DNA from: Triops longicaudatus
Lineage: Eukaryota > Arthropoda > Branchiopoda > Notostraca > Triopsidae
Length of the DNA stretch: 64,000 nucleotides
Direction of reading: 5' to 3'
Assembly (NCBI GenBank): GCA_022885665.1
Contig: JAGQDJ010000205.1
Coordinates: 23,267-87,266 of the forward strand
The position numbers were made by a program, and so were the translations under genes. The notes under the pieces were generated by a model. The model was not told where the DNA came from, ran no database searches, and saw only the letters and a program-made list of their open reading frames with translations. Position 1 is the first letter of the stretch. Each line of letters starts with the position of its first letter. Positions 23,691 through 37,200 of this stretch are shown piece after piece.

Positions 23691-24534
23691 AAGGAACGGG
23701 TGGGTTACACAATGACCGTATTTGAGATAATAAGTCTTACAATCCGATTCATATAAAGTATACAGAACATCCTTTCATCCAAACAATTAAAGTTTCGTTT
23801 AAATTAAACCAGCTACTTATGTTGCTTATTTTAAGTAAGGTTAAAAGTTAGGCTACGTAAGTTATGCTAGATTAGGTTAAGTAGAGTAAGGTTATGTAAA
23901 GAGAACATAATTTTAACATTATGTAAAGATACACTAGTTTAGTTCCTTTACTGTGAAGAGGACATTTTGAACGCACGGGTTAACTTCGAACATGTCAGCA
24001 GGAAACCGGAGGCAATCTACTGCTCCTCAACTACTCAACACAATGGAACAAACTTGGTTCTGTCAGATTCTGCGATGAATACGCTTCCTTGGTGCCGAAG
24101 CCAAGTTTGTGATTTGACACACCTTGAGGCAACAGGAGCTTAAAAATAGGACACTTTTTTACGCTTTTTAATATTTTCGAGCTTTCACTACCAAACAGTA
24201 ACTATGAAAAGCTAGAATCTCCATGTTCTTCAAGAAAGATAATATAAAAACCATTCTTTCAAGCGTCCATGTAAAAACAAAGTCAAAGCTTTCTGCTTCC
24301 ACGCAAAGTCGTGTTCAAAGTTACCCAGCGAGCTCCGACCCTATTCCCATGTTATAGCTTATGGGTTTTGGACGAGCCGCGAGTCGCGGTCAGGAAGGTC
24401 GCGACATGTCATGTGCCAAAAAACAAACGAAAAAAAAACTATAAAAGAGAAACACTACTGCATCTCTTACAGTACTACTTCTACTCCGCTTCCTTCTTTA
24501 CTTTTGTAATTCTCTTAATTTTTCTTCCTTCGTT
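23691..24534. other. Intergenic downstream of the GRK gene
   Basis: No coding segment or clear repeat. A few GTTAGG-like words occur at 23840-23910. The right end abuts the GRK polyadenylation signal. Confidence 0.5.
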
Positions 24535-24540
24535 TTTATT
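24535..24540 (-). terminator. AATAAA signal overlapping GRK stop codon
   Basis: The minus strand reads AAAATAAAAACG, so the TAA stop at 24536-24538 is part of an AATAAA hexamer. If used, the mRNA would have an almost absent 3' UTR, which makes the alternative splice at 24611 worth considering. Confidence 0.35.
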
Positions 24541-27500
24541 TTAAAGAGGAAAAAGCCAAAGTCTCAAAAGAGACAAAACAACGAAAACAGAACGAATATG
24601 GAAGCCTTACTTTTCGTCGGAAGGGAAAACAGCCCGAAGAAGGCGGTGGAGGGGGCTGATTGATCATTAGATCGGGCGAGGGTGTGTTTTGCGCTCCAAA
24701 CTCGTTAAGTTCTTTGAAACACTCGGTTTCGATGATTTCGCACTGCCACGGGATGGAGACACAACCCGTGTTGAACTTGGCATAGAACGAGTCGTCGGTG
24801 GCGTCGAGGCTGACGCCCTTGACGGTGGAGAACTGTTCGATATCGAGCACATCTTTGGCGTACACGGCGTGGGGATCGGGCACGAAGGGCGGCTCCAGCA
24901 TGCCCAGCTCGCATCGCTTCCAGTTGATGACCCGGAAAAAGTCGTGCTGCTTCACTTCGCGGGCGCCGTACCGGCCCAGCTTGCAACCTAACCGTTCTTT
25001 GGGCGATTTTTTGAGCAAAAGGGAACACAGACTGGCCGCCTCTTCACTGAACTTGGACGAATACGACTCGGTCATCTCCCGGACCCGCCGATCCACCTCT
25101 TCGCGCTTTACCTGTTTAATGAATTAATTAATTTCGCATATTAGTTATCATTTGGGTGTATTCATAATACTAACCTAACCTTACTTAACTCTAAGCTCAA
25201 TTATTCAAACCTAATTATAAACTAACGGAACCAAATTAAACTTTTTAAAAAACTAAGTTCAAACGTGTAATGAAACAATAATTAACTCACGACTGAGTTA
25301 ATAATACAAAATAAACGTAACTTAACATTACTGACACAACTTGGCCTTACCAATTCACTATTAAAATTATGCTAACTTTACCTAACCTCCTATGGTCACT
25401 CATGAACACGGGAGAACTTTTTTTTTAAAAAAGAAAAACATCTTCAAATGGAAACACTTATTAAAATTGACCCGTAGCCGTCTTTGTACAAACTTCACAT
25501 TAAGTGTTAAACAGATTGAGAGGCTGAGAATATGACTGGAGAACTCGTTTAACTACATACCCGATAAAAAGGAAAAAGCACTAGAATTTTGTTATAACGA
25601 ATCTCCCCGGAAAAGAAAAACTTTTCAGTTTATCCGAAGTGCGTTACACCGGACGCTTTTTCTTTACATTTGCAAAACGCTTTAACGTTATGACACGTCA
25701 ACTACAACAGAATCTCTCTATAACGTACACGCATCGGGAAGGATGGAAAAGTTGTCCGTTACAGCCAATTTTACGCAATAGTCAGTATTGGAATTATTTA
25801 TATTTCACCGCGATATGTGGAATTGTACACAACAGCCGACTGTTCGTTATAACCGGTGTACGTTACAATGAGATTCCATTGTGTAATTAATAGTTTGTCT
25901 TTTTCATTACTTACCAATCCAGGCCGAAGCCTATTACTGACAACAGTTTGGCCAAAAGTGTTCGTTATAGCGCGATTCTACTGTACAGCGCATAACCCCT
26001 TAGGAAATTGCTCGTTATAACGAGTTGCTACTGCATAACTCAGTTCATTATGAAAGGGTTCGTGACGATGCGAATGTCCTGTGCAATTCATCGTCCGTAA
26101 TGAAACTGATCGTTATAACCAGGTTCTACTGGATAATTAATAGTCAGTTCTGAAGTGTTCGTTATAGTGGGATTCTCACATATAACTCACGGTTCGTTAT
26201 AACAAAACACTACTAGTATAAGTCATCATCCGTCACAAAAGGGTTTGTTATAATGAGAATCCAATTTATAACTATTAGTTCGTTATAAAGGGTCTTTATA
26301 CAAGGTTATAGCAACTTACTGTTGTACAGAGCTTATTCTAGCAACATTCTAATGTGTAACGCAATTCTTTAAAAAAGTGTTTCTTATGGCGAAATTTTAC
26401 TGTATAACTCAAAGGTCATTAGAAACGGGTTCGTTATAACGTATCTGAGTCTATAGTTAACATTTCGTTACAGACATTTCGTTACAGTGTAACTCGTACG
26501 GTGTAATTCATGTTTTACTATAACGCGATGTTGCTGTTCGCACGTAATTCGTTATAAAAGGATTCGTTGACACAAGTTTTAACTGTGCAATTCACAAATA
26601 ATTATAAACGTGTTCGTTATAATGAGATTGAATTGTACAGTTAATAGTTCGTTGTAGGAATATTCTAATGGTCGCTCGTACTTAAATAAGTTTGTTATAA
26701 TAATATTTTACTGTATCATTCTTCGTTAAAACGATATTTTACAGTTAGCGTGTCGTTATAATAGGATTCTGCTTTATAATTCATAGTTCGTCTAAGAAAG
26801 TTTCATTACAACAAGATTCTAAGCAAAACTGTTTTCTCTTTAACCTAACCCAACATACTAACTTAACGAAGCCTAACTTAATTTAAGAAATACGCATTTT
26901 ATTATGTCGTGCATATGCAAAAAAAGGGGAACTTAACCCAAAAGGTAGGTCAGTTATCTAAGGTTAAATTAGTTAAATCCAGTGACGTTAGGCCCAGATT
27001 AAGTACACGACTGTTTATCTGTAAGTTTACTGCATTTTTTACCTCACTGGAAGTGCTTGTGAGTGCAAATCAGTATATGACAGTAAGTACCCGAAATTCT
27101 CCTCAAAAAGTCATAATCCTTTGCAAATATGTTCGATTTTTAGCTCGATGTACTCTTCTGTTGAAGAGAACTAGAGAACAAGTACTGCTCCACATATATC
27201 GTTATGACATTCCCCTGTCGAAAAGAAACATGGCCTAACAACAAACACTAACTAAACACTGACATAAGACCACTGAGTGATTAAAAAACGGTTATTACTT
27301 TTTCCTTCCGGGCTCGGAATGGTGCTTGACCTTCGATCATTTCATAAAGTAGGCAACCAAAGCTGAACCAGTCGGGGCTAAAAGCGTACCGCTCGTTATC
27401 CACCACTTCGGGAGCTTCACAGCACGCCACCACCATACAAAAAGCGTCCGTAAAAGAAAGAAAAAAAAAAAAAAAGGAAATAAAAAATCATTAGCCTTTC

Positions 27501-30500
27501 TTCGATACAATGGCTGGACTCAGCCCTGGTCTTAGTAGTGCATTTACCCATATATCCCACTGTGCCTACGCGGCCGCGGACCATTTGACCTTCGGGGATT
27601 TTGACGGCCAGTCCCAGATCGGAAATCCGGACGTGACCGTGGTCATCCAGGAGAATGTTCTCCGGCTTGCAGTCCCGGTAGACGATATCCTGCGAGTGCA
27701 GATGAGCCAAGCCGCATAAAATCTAATTTAGGCGTGCATTAATAAACTTTTAGCATGAAGATTTTTTTTAAAAACAATTATTAATCCATTTTATAAATGT
27801 CTTATTGCCTTATTATATTCTATGCCACGACTCTATGCTACGAACGGACGTGTTAATGCATTTAAGTAAAAGCTTATTTAAAGTTATGGCAAGAGTTGCC
27901 AGTGAGCCGAAGAATGAACGAAAGAAAAAATGCATGGAAAATCGCATTTTTGTTCTAGACGGAGTACAAGAGAAAAAAATCACTTAACACGATCTTACTT
28001 AGCATATCGTGAATAATTAATCTAACGTAACTTACGTAACCTAACATAGAAAGTCTAATCTACACGTGACTTTTAACCTAACTAACTTGACCTGGCATAA
28101 CTAACCTAGTCTAACTTAACCTAATAGAAATCAAGTCAAGGTCTCGCTTGTAATCTAACGTAGCTAAGTAACTTAACTTAACCCAACAAAACCTAAGTGA
28201 CATAACTTAACTTAAACAACTACTGCAATGCAGCCAGAAACAATAAAAAATATCAAGAAAAAACAACAACAAAAAACAAGAAAACTTTTCAAGTCGTCTT
28301 ACTTCTGCCGCATAAAACCGCGCTCGCTCCAGCTCAAATCCGGGTTCACCGCCCATATTGTATATATGAAACTTTAAATCGCCCCCGTTCATGATCGTTA
28401 ACACTAAACACAACGCGTCCTTGGTTTCATAAGCATATGCCAAACTCACCTAAACACATAAAACCAATAAGAAACATGGATAAAATCGGCAAGAACATGC
28501 TTTAAGCTCCTTCTTGCCACTTTTCGTCATTGAAAACACAAATCAATAGAAAACAAACAAAACCAAAAAAGAATGCAAAAAAGAAAAGTCACAAACAAAT
28601 CAAGATGTTAAAAAAATAAGGAAAAAAGATGACCCCCAAAAAACGAGAAAAAAAAGTTGCCATGGAAAATAAATACTTACCACAAACCGTGAATTGATTT
28701 TCTGTAAAATCTGTTTTTCACTGAGAACCATGGCTTCGCCCTTTCTCTTCTTGATACGTTTTTTCTCCAGTTTCTTGCATGCATACATCTTCCCCGTTGC
28801 TCGTACTTGGCAGGCGCAGACTTCACCAAAACCTCCTTTACCCAACACGCGATACATGCGAAACGTTTTGTACGTCACCGGTTGTCTAAAGCCACCCAAA
28901 AATTTAATTTCTTTCCTTTTATTAACTCTATTTCTTTTAACTACTAACACTAGCAAGTTGAATATTTTAATGTAAATTTTGAATTTTCTTGGTCATAATT
29001 ATTTTGGATTTTAGTCAATTTTGTCGAATTTTGATTTGGTTATACAATTCGAAATTTGGAATGTAAATAAGGAAATTTTAGAAGGGATTCTAATTCACTG
29101 AAAGTGATAAATCCAAATTTTTTTACATTTCTTGCATTTCATTTTCTGAGTATTTTATTAAATTTTGCCAAATCTTTGTTTTCCATCTCAAAGCTTTTAA
29201 CCTAATAACGAAAATTTCATTCAGTGAAAAAGAAAAACCCAAATTTTGCAACCTAACATTTGGAAACTCTTAGGAGTAAGCTAGAATAACAAACGTAAAT
29301 GAAAAAGGTAAGGAAAAGATTCTGGAAATTTGAGATTTTAAATTAAAAAAGAACGAAGGATTACCTTTCAAGGAATTTAAACTGTAGATATCTATGAAAA
29401 TACATGGACTCTTCGAATTCTCTGAATACATCATTGGCTAAGTAGCTTCTGACTTTACAAGTCACTTCGTGGAACAAATCTTTGGTAGCCGCAGGCAATC
29501 GGGACACGATACTCTCCATTTCGGCTTCGTTGACCAACGGGATGTGTTTCGGTGACTTTAACACAGACAAAATAGGTATTGTAATAAAAATCAACGAAAA
29601 TTTCCAAAACTAAAGTCAAAACAAACGAAAACTCTGAATTTTGGAAAAGTGGATCATGTACAAATTTTGGCCCAGATTTCATTTGTTGAAATTTTACTAT
29701 CACTGATCCTTTATTCATGGAATCAAGTTGGAAAAAACAACTGAATTTGACTTGAATGGAAAAAAGTCCGATAGTTAAATGAAAACACTAAACTGATTTG
29801 AATTTAAAAAGCTTTACAAGTTGACTTGACCTGACTTGAAGCGTCTTAAGATTTGGCTCAGTTAACTACAACACGCAAATTATATCTGCTCTCTCTTAAG
29901 CCGTTGCAAGACACAAAAAAAACGAAGCAAAAGCTCAAATTGGCTTTCAAATTAGGAGCATCTCACTTGTTACAACTGTAAGCCCTTTAGTTCAAGTGTA
30001 ATACATAGTTTTCGGGTACCCAAAATTGTCCATCAGAGTCTAGGTTAACCAACAATTAAAATTTCGCTTAAATTTTAGAATGGCTAAATTTATCCACTGT
30101 GTACAAAAAAATTAGATTAGCTAAAATTAAGTCAGGTTATGCAATTTACGGTAAATTACACAAAGTTAAGTAAGAATTGTGATATTAAAAAAGGAAAAAA
30201 ATAGCTTAGGCTAAACCAAGACAAGTTAGTCTTAATTTTAAGTTACGTTAATTAAATTAGGTTACATTTGCATAAAAGATAATACATCATTTTAAATATT
30301 TCATTAAAAAATAAAAATGTTACTTGTAATTTTTCACTTAAAATACTTTAAAATTAGTATTTACTTTATTCCACCAAACTGTTTGATTTACTTTTTAAAA
30401 TATTTCATGTAACTACTTAATAAACACAAAAGTAAAAAAAACTCAACATTATATTAACTGAAGGTTGATACTACTGTATCGTATTCTAGTTAAACTGGTA

Positions 30501-33500
30501 CAATTTAATTAGGCTAATCAAGGTTTTTTAGTCCATTATCATTACGATGAATTAAGATTTTTTAGTCTACTTTAAGTTAGGATACGCCAATTCAACGAAA
30601 AATTGGTTAGGTTAGTCTAATTTATGGTTAGGCTAGACAAAATCAGTTAGCTTAGTCCAGTTCACTGTTAGGTTTATTTGGATAAACTTTAACTCATTTT
30701 GTCTGGTTTAATTTAGTTCAAGTTAAGCTAGGTTTGTCTAATTCAAGTTCAGGTTCGGTAAAATTAAGTTAATTTAGTTTAGTCTATTTTAAGGTTAGGT
30801 ATGGTTAATTTGCTACGAACAGTTTAAGGTTAGGATACGTTTAGTTAAGTTAGTCTCCTCTAATTCATAGTAAAGTTGTGTAATATTAAGCTAGCTTAGT
30901 CTATTTGAAAGTTAAGTTATGTAAAATTAGTCCAAGTTTGTCTAATTTCACGTTAAGCTAGGTTAAATTAAATCAATTTAGTCTAGTTTAATGCTTCTCA
31001 ATAGCTTTCGTCCGCTACCCAGCAATCATCCATCCGAAAGTCCTTGTAAACCAACGCAATTAAAATTTCGAGTACATTTTGCCAAAGTTGTTAAAAAACA
31101 CATTTAAATATTTTGTCATTCAGTTTTCCTCACGAAGTTGCCTACGAAAATCTGAACGAGTAAATGAATACCAATTTTTTTTTTTTTTAAAAAAAAAAAC
31201 TTCAGTCAAAGTCAACTGGAATCGTGTCCAAATGACAACTGGCCTGGAAGTTTTTAATTAGTGTCAAACTTGGAAAAAAGGTTCAATGACGGTCGGAAGT
31301 TACCTCTTTTTCCAGGTAGGTGGAGCAGATGACCTTGCCAAGTTCGATCCTGGCTTCGCTGCTTTCCAGCTCGTAACCTTCGATGGCATCGAGGTAGTCG
31401 ATGTACCGACTGCACTGAACAGCGACTTCGCAAAACTGACGGAAAAGTAAACGACCAATGGGCTGTTGTTCCACCACATAACCATAAGAGACGTCTGTTT
31501 CGTCAACGACCCGTAAAGAGACATGAAACAATAAAAAAAAAGATTTATAGAAGTCCATAAAAGAATACTATAAAACAAATTTTATTCACCCTCAAAGAGA
31601 AAAATATATAAATAAAAAATACGTATATAAAAAAGCATTTTTATATTTTCTTTTTTTTTAAGACAACCCAAAAAGCTTGAGCGTTTGGTTTTCATAATGG
31701 CCCATCTGTCCTCTCTTTTGAACTTCTGTGGCGGGGATGCTAAATGGGCTACGAGAGATAGTGGTCCAGGCAAAGTGATAAAGGAAGAACTTCCACTTAG
31801 GAGGCACATGATAGCCAAAAGGAACTGCTGCTTAAACAGATACACAATGACATTTAAAAAAGCAAGCTTCAAAGAGCAACAGCTATCACGAGTTTTGGGA
31901 AAAGTTTTCAGAGTGTCAACACTCCATTTAACGCCTGTATTTCCGAACCTTGCTTGTGAGACAGGGCGTTTAAAGGTGACGATATTCCAAACGCTGATAA
32001 AAAATACCGAGAAGAAACCGACGGGAAATTCGACGAATTTTGTTCAAAATTGTCTCTTGTTAGTTAGTAACGAACCCAAGATTATAACCGAACCTACTTG
32101 CTTAATTTCAATTACCTAACATAACAAAATTACTATAGTTTATAATTAATATAGTTCTGTAAGTTATGTAAGTTATATGTTATTAAATTGTATAAATTAA
32201 CCTACCATAACTGACCGCAATACCACAAACCTGACCAACATCAACCTAACATAACCTATAATTAACTTAACTGACTTATTCCAACATAACCCAACACGAG
32301 ACGTAATAAAAAACTAACACAACTAACCTAACTTAAGCTAACTATCATAAACAAAAGTTGCAACACAATTTAAGTAACTAAGCATAAGCTTAACATTTAA
32401 CTAACACTTGCAAAAATCGTCTGTTAAATTTCAACTAAATGCTTCTAACCTATCTTAAACTACACTAATTTAACCAACTGAAGTTTTACCTAAGAAATTT
32501 AAGTTATATTACAAATAAGGTCAGTTTGGTATCTTTCAATTAAACTGCGCTGCAAGCCTAATTTAACTTAGCCTAATGTACACAACCTAACTAAACTCAC
32601 TAAATTTAGTTCTAACTAACCTAACAACTAACCAACGAAGTCTAACATAACCTAACTAGCCTAACTTCCTATAATAGATTTACTAACGTAACCTTCCAAT
32701 TACCTAGCCTAAACTAAGATAATGAAACATGATAGCTTCAGTTTGATAATCTGAAGTAAGTGTAAATTTAGAAAGAATTACTAGATCTTAAGCTGCATCA
32801 TGATAAGCGAACCACTAGACAACTACTTCAAGGGTATCTTCTAAAACCTTCCAGTGACATTACTCTTTTGTTTCCGCATCGTCTCTACCCGAAATAAGCT
32901 TTTTCTTGCAAATTAACTACGCATGTTCATATATTATCGACCATAAAAATCTTCTTGCTCCCAAGAAATAAATAATCAATCAACAAAACCAATAAATAAG
33001 AATCTACTATTAAAGAAGAATCTATAATTACATAACAGAAATTCATCAAACTACAAGAAACCGAGAAAAGGTGAAAAAAAAATTTTGGACAAGAAAAATC
33101 GCGAAAAAGTATTCGAAAAATAGTTTTAAAAATAAACTACATAGCACAAAAAGTGAAATGTCTATAAAATGTAAACAAGGAAATTAAAAATAAGTATGTC
33201 TACAAATATTTAAAAAGACGAAAACTAAAAAGTTTACTTCTGAAAAATACAACAATATGTATTAAAAAATGTTGCAAAAATACAAAATTAATAAAAAAAA
33301 AATCGTTAAGAATCATAGATGAAACAAAGCTATGGAAACAAAATGTTTCTGGAAATATTAATAATTACCGATGGAATTCTTGAGGTCTATACATTGCGAG
33401 ATATGCGGAAATTGAAGGATTTTTTTCCATTTTTTGCTCTTGCCTTTATTACTGTCACCACCACCTATAAAAAAAAACAACAAATTAGCTCATACAACCA

Positions 33501-33723
33501 AATCATAACTTCACTGTGACAAGGAAGGTCTCGATTTTTTTAAATGCCCTTTGGGGGTGAAACTCTGGTTATGAATACATGAATAAGACAACGTAATTAA
33601 ATCGAAGAAAAATCAGGTAAAATCACAGAAAAATCTGGAAGCTTTAATTTGTGTACAGGAAGTTTTGTTACCTTCCCTAGCCTTCAGGTAAACGGTGTTG
33701 GCGACAATATTCTCAAGTTCCAT
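24536..33723 (-). CDS. Gprk2: G-protein-coupled receptor kinase, GRK4/5/6 class (Gprk2-like)
   Basis: Phosphorylates activated GPCRs at the plasma membrane, leading to arrestin binding. In flies the orthologue also modulates Smoothened signalling. Exons in transcript order: 33672-33723, 33369-33464, 31304-31494, 29365-29555, 28681-28885, 28303-28449, 27548-27722, 27299-27414, 24536-25111. All phases agree, giving 582 residues (human GRK5 590, GRK6 576). Seen: N-terminus MELENIVANTVYLKARE; basic lipid-binding stretch KGKSKKWKK; RGS-homology domain with QPIGRLLFRQFCE and EFEESMYFHRYLQFKFLERQ; kinase glycine loop GKGGFGEV; ACKKLEKKRIKKRKG; catalytic loop IVYRDCKPEN (Cys where most GRKs have Leu, as in fly Gprk2); DLG; APEVVDNERYAFSPDWFSFG split by an intron; AGC tail DVLDIEQFSTVKGV; and GCFPFRRK near the end. 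The last 25 residues after FRRK are uncertain, because AAA|GTAAGG at 24609-24614 is a strong donor. Confidence 0.93.
25560..26830. repeat. Degenerate tandem array with GTTATAAC core (GRK intron)
   Basis: Roughly twenty irregular copies of a pattern close to TTCGTTATAACGAGATTCTA followed by CTGTATAATTCATAG, spaced about 55-65 bases apart. CGTTATAACG is palindromic. The array fills most of the last GRK intron. A related array with longer period lies at 52560-54270. Confidence 0.7.
30040..31010. repeat. GTTAGG-rich block in a GRK intron
   Basis: Dense, imperfect GTTAGGTTAGTCTAATTT-like words on the plus strand inside the intron between the exons at 29365-29555 and 31304-31494. No exon is visible. 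Period and copy number are too irregular to define by eye. Confidence 0.55.
32100..32720. repeat. CCTAAC-rich block in a GRK intron
   Basis: Dense TAACCTAAC, AACTTAAC and CCTAACATAAC words on the plus strand, the opposite polarity to the block at 30040-31010 although both lie in introns of the same minus-strand gene. Confidence 0.55.
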
Positions 33724-34263
33724 GAGTTCCAGCTTGACAATCTCACAACCGACCTGTCCCCCAACCAAGCTAGGCGGTCACTTCGTTGAAAGTGCCGCTG
33801 CTTAACACATAATAGATCCCAGGGAGGCCTAAAAACCTACACACAACACGCAGAAGAGAGACAGACTTGTTAATCAACAGCCTCTTAACTAAGTAACACC
33901 TCGGACTTTGCGATTAATCAACCATCTCACCTCGCTATGCAAAAGTAAACTCCCTCCAGCTGGTTGGGCTAAGGGTGGGGTGAAACCACAACCTAGCTGT
34001 GATAATGCTCACTAGATCGCAGGATGTGCTGGAAAGCTACTAGATTTTTACGAGAAATCTTGGAGAAAATGTATCAAATTCAGAAATAATTGATTATCGA
34101 TAACCTTTACAGATGCGATTCCGATATTTTTCAAGTTCCAATTCGATGATTTGGAAGTCGATTACCAGTACTAAACAAGGACCGCCCTTTTTAAACCTTA
34201 ACAAGGCTGTCAACAAAAACCGAAGCGCACATTTTGTGTTTTGGAGTAGAAAATTGGAAGAAA
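33724..34263. promoter_or_regulatory. Shared divergent promoter region, GRK and NDOR1
   Basis: The GRK start codon (minus) and the NDOR1 start codon (plus) are only 540 bases apart and point away from each other, so both promoters must lie here or in an unseen 5' exon. No convincing TATA box is visible. The segment is less A+T biased than the introns around it. Confidence 0.45.
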
Positions 34264-37200
34264 ATGCTTGACCATAGCAGGAAAATTGCTGTATTGTACG
34301 GAAGCCAGACTGGGACGGCTCAAGATGTGGCTGAAAGGATAGGAAGGGACTCTAAAAGGTAGTATTGTGCTTACATATGGGAACTTTTTGGACATTATCA
34401 CAAGTCGACGAATTGAGATATAACGTAACTTAATTTTCTTAAACAACTTAACGTTAGATAATTAACCTAGCTTAAGTACTAACCTAAATGAACTAAGACT
34501 TGTACTTGTACTTTACTGTAGACTAGTATAACCAACTTAACATTACCTAACATAACATTAAATAAAAACACAATTAATATTTCAAAACTAACTCAGATTG
34601 TTTTTGTGTTAAATTAAGCAAACGAATATGCATTAGAAAAATAACGTAACGTAAGAGAAGCAACCTAGCCTGCTCGTTTCTAATATGCGAAAATAATATT
34701 AATAATAATTAACTAAATATAATTTAACCTTAAATAACATAGCTTTCGTCAAAACATAACCCTAAGTCAACCAAGCAACCCATCGTAGAGTAAACTAACT
34801 TTCGCAACTTGTCTATCATTATAACCAAATTAGCGTAAGCTAATGTTACGTATTATAACTAAAATAGCATAACCCTTGGAAACTTAACCTAAATTTCCAA
34901 GCTTGTTTGACAAAACTAATCTATATATTGCCCTATCACAACATGACTTAACTTAACATAACTGATGAAACTAAGTTTTAGTAATGTAAACTAACTAATC
35001 TAACCCAATAAAGCTTAATATAACCTAACTTAGCTGAACTAACGCAACATAGCCTAACTTAACTTGTTTAGCGTAACATAACCCACAAGTTACTAACATG
35101 TGGAAACTGCTTTCGCTCTTTCAATTCCAGGTACCATTTCAAGTGTACGGTGTGTAGCATGGATGAGTATCCGATTCATCAGCTGATCCAAGAACGTTTA
35201 GTCGTGTTCGTATGCGCCACGACCGGTCAGGGCGAAGAGCCGGATAACATGAAGAACTTTTGGCGTTTTTTGTTACGCAAAGACTTGCCTGCTTCGTCGC
35301 TCGTCAATCTCCAATTTGGCGTTTTGGGCCTGGGCGACTCTTCGTACCCGAAATTTAACTTTGTAAGCAAGAAATTACATAAACGACTCGCGCAGTTGGG
35401 CGCCGAGCCGCTTTTGCCCCTGGGCTTAGCGGACGATCAGCATGATTTAGGCCCGGACGCGGTCGTCAATCCTTGGTTGGATGAGTTATGGACTCAAATC
35501 AATTCGTGCTACCCTTTGCCACCCGGGATGCAGCCGTTGGAGGCTGCTGTTGTGCTTCAGTCCAAGTTCAGACTCGTTGGCGAGCTCCCAGAAGCCGTTG
35601 TCGTCTCGGCTGACGACGTTAATCCTCCTGTTTTGCCGGTGCGTTACGCAAAATTAGGTTAGCTTAAGCTTGGTTTATGAAAGCTAGCATAGTTTGTGGT
35701 TATGTTAGGCTTAATTGGGTTAGAATAGGTTAAGTTGGTTTGGTTATGTTAAGTTTGTCTAGTAACGTTTAGTTAATTTCAAAAATCGAGCTCCAATGTC
35801 TTGCAATTTCGGGTTCAAAAGCTCCAAATTTCTTAATGTAATTCACTCGACTTTTTTATATTCGGTAATTGTTATTGTGAAAATCTTACGAGGCAGAAGG
35901 GCCGTTCGTAAATTGTCTTCAAAGTGCGACTTTACACTTATTCTTACCTAGCCTAACTAAACGTTACTAGACGAACTTAACCTATTCTATTCAGAATTTT
36001 TCATCGAGAGTTGCGATAAACGAGTGTGGGGACAGCGCTAATGCGAATTTACGAAAGATACTGAATATATTTGCTTATCTTAGCAAATTAGTCCAGCCGT
36101 CTGGGCAAAATCTCGACTCATCCGCAAGCTCAAGCAGTACTTTACTGTCGCGAAAGTTTTCTAAATTATTGAGGTGTGTTTTCAATTACGCAAAACAAAC
36201 AGCAATTCCCTTGCGTTTATCCCATCCTCTTATGTTGCCTTAACCAGCATTTGTTTACTATTACTAATTACATTACCATAACAGCTTTGTTACTTTTCAG
36301 AATAAAACCCAAAGTATTCGAAGGTTTTTATTTTGCACCGTCAAATTTATATATTATAATTGTTTTAATGTTATTTATTTTTCAACCAGGTCTCTCCCAG
36401 CTCAGTGCACCCTTACGACGCTGTCGTGATCAGCAACGAGCGCCTAACGGGCGCGGATCACTTCCAAGACGTGCGGCTTATTACTTTAAACATCACCGGT
36501 TCACGGTTTAGGTTCCTCCCGGGCGACGTGGCCATGGTGCAGCCTGAGAACTCAGACGAAAGCGTGACAACTTTCTTCGAGCTTTTCCCCGAGCTCGATC
36601 GTCACGCCACCTTCCATGTCATGGCTAACGAAGATGGCCACCATGTACCCCCTGAATGGCTGCTTCCCCAGCCATGTAACTGGGAATTTGTTGCCCGTCG
36701 TTACTTCGATTTACGAGCCATTCCCCGGCGGTCTTTCTTCCAACTTTTGTCGCATTTCAGTCCAAAAGAAAGTTTGGAGAAAGAACGGTTGCAGGAGTTT
36801 GCCAGCGCTGAGGGACAGCAAGACCTCTACAGCTACTGCAATCGACCACGGCGACACATCTTGGAAGTGCTGCACGATTTCTGCGAAACGAGAACACACC
36901 TTCCAGCAGAGTACCTATTTGATCTCATACCGCCGATCAAGCCACGGGCGTTTTCTATAGCTTCCAGTCAAAAAGTACGTAATACGAGAGGAGCCAAATG
37001 ATGAAGTTTGTTATGCTTTAAAGTAATGTTAGTTAGTTGATTAACTTATTAGTGTACGTTGGGTTTTCTTTAGTATCGTCGAACTCGTTTATGTTATGTT
37101 AGATTAGTTACTTCCTGCAATGTTAGTTTCCTTGTGCTAGGCTCGTTAAGCTAGGTTGAAATTAGGTTCAACTTGCTAACGGGCACACAGTATAAAGTGA

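Noticed and set aside
24667..25127. Several 60-109 residue open frames on both strands over the last GRK exon
   Set aside because: They are shadows of the GRK coding frame, whose protein matches the family continuously; the shadows have skewed Arg/Ser/Pro composition and no homology.
25560..26830. CRISPR-like array
   Set aside because: Unequal, diverged repeats with unequal spacing in an animal intron; no identical repeats or unique spacers of constant length.
31685..32119. 144-codon plus-strand open frame in a GRK intron
   Set aside because: No domain, no splice context and no homologue recognised; a counter-frame on the other strand is equally open, so it is probably chance or very old transposon sequence.
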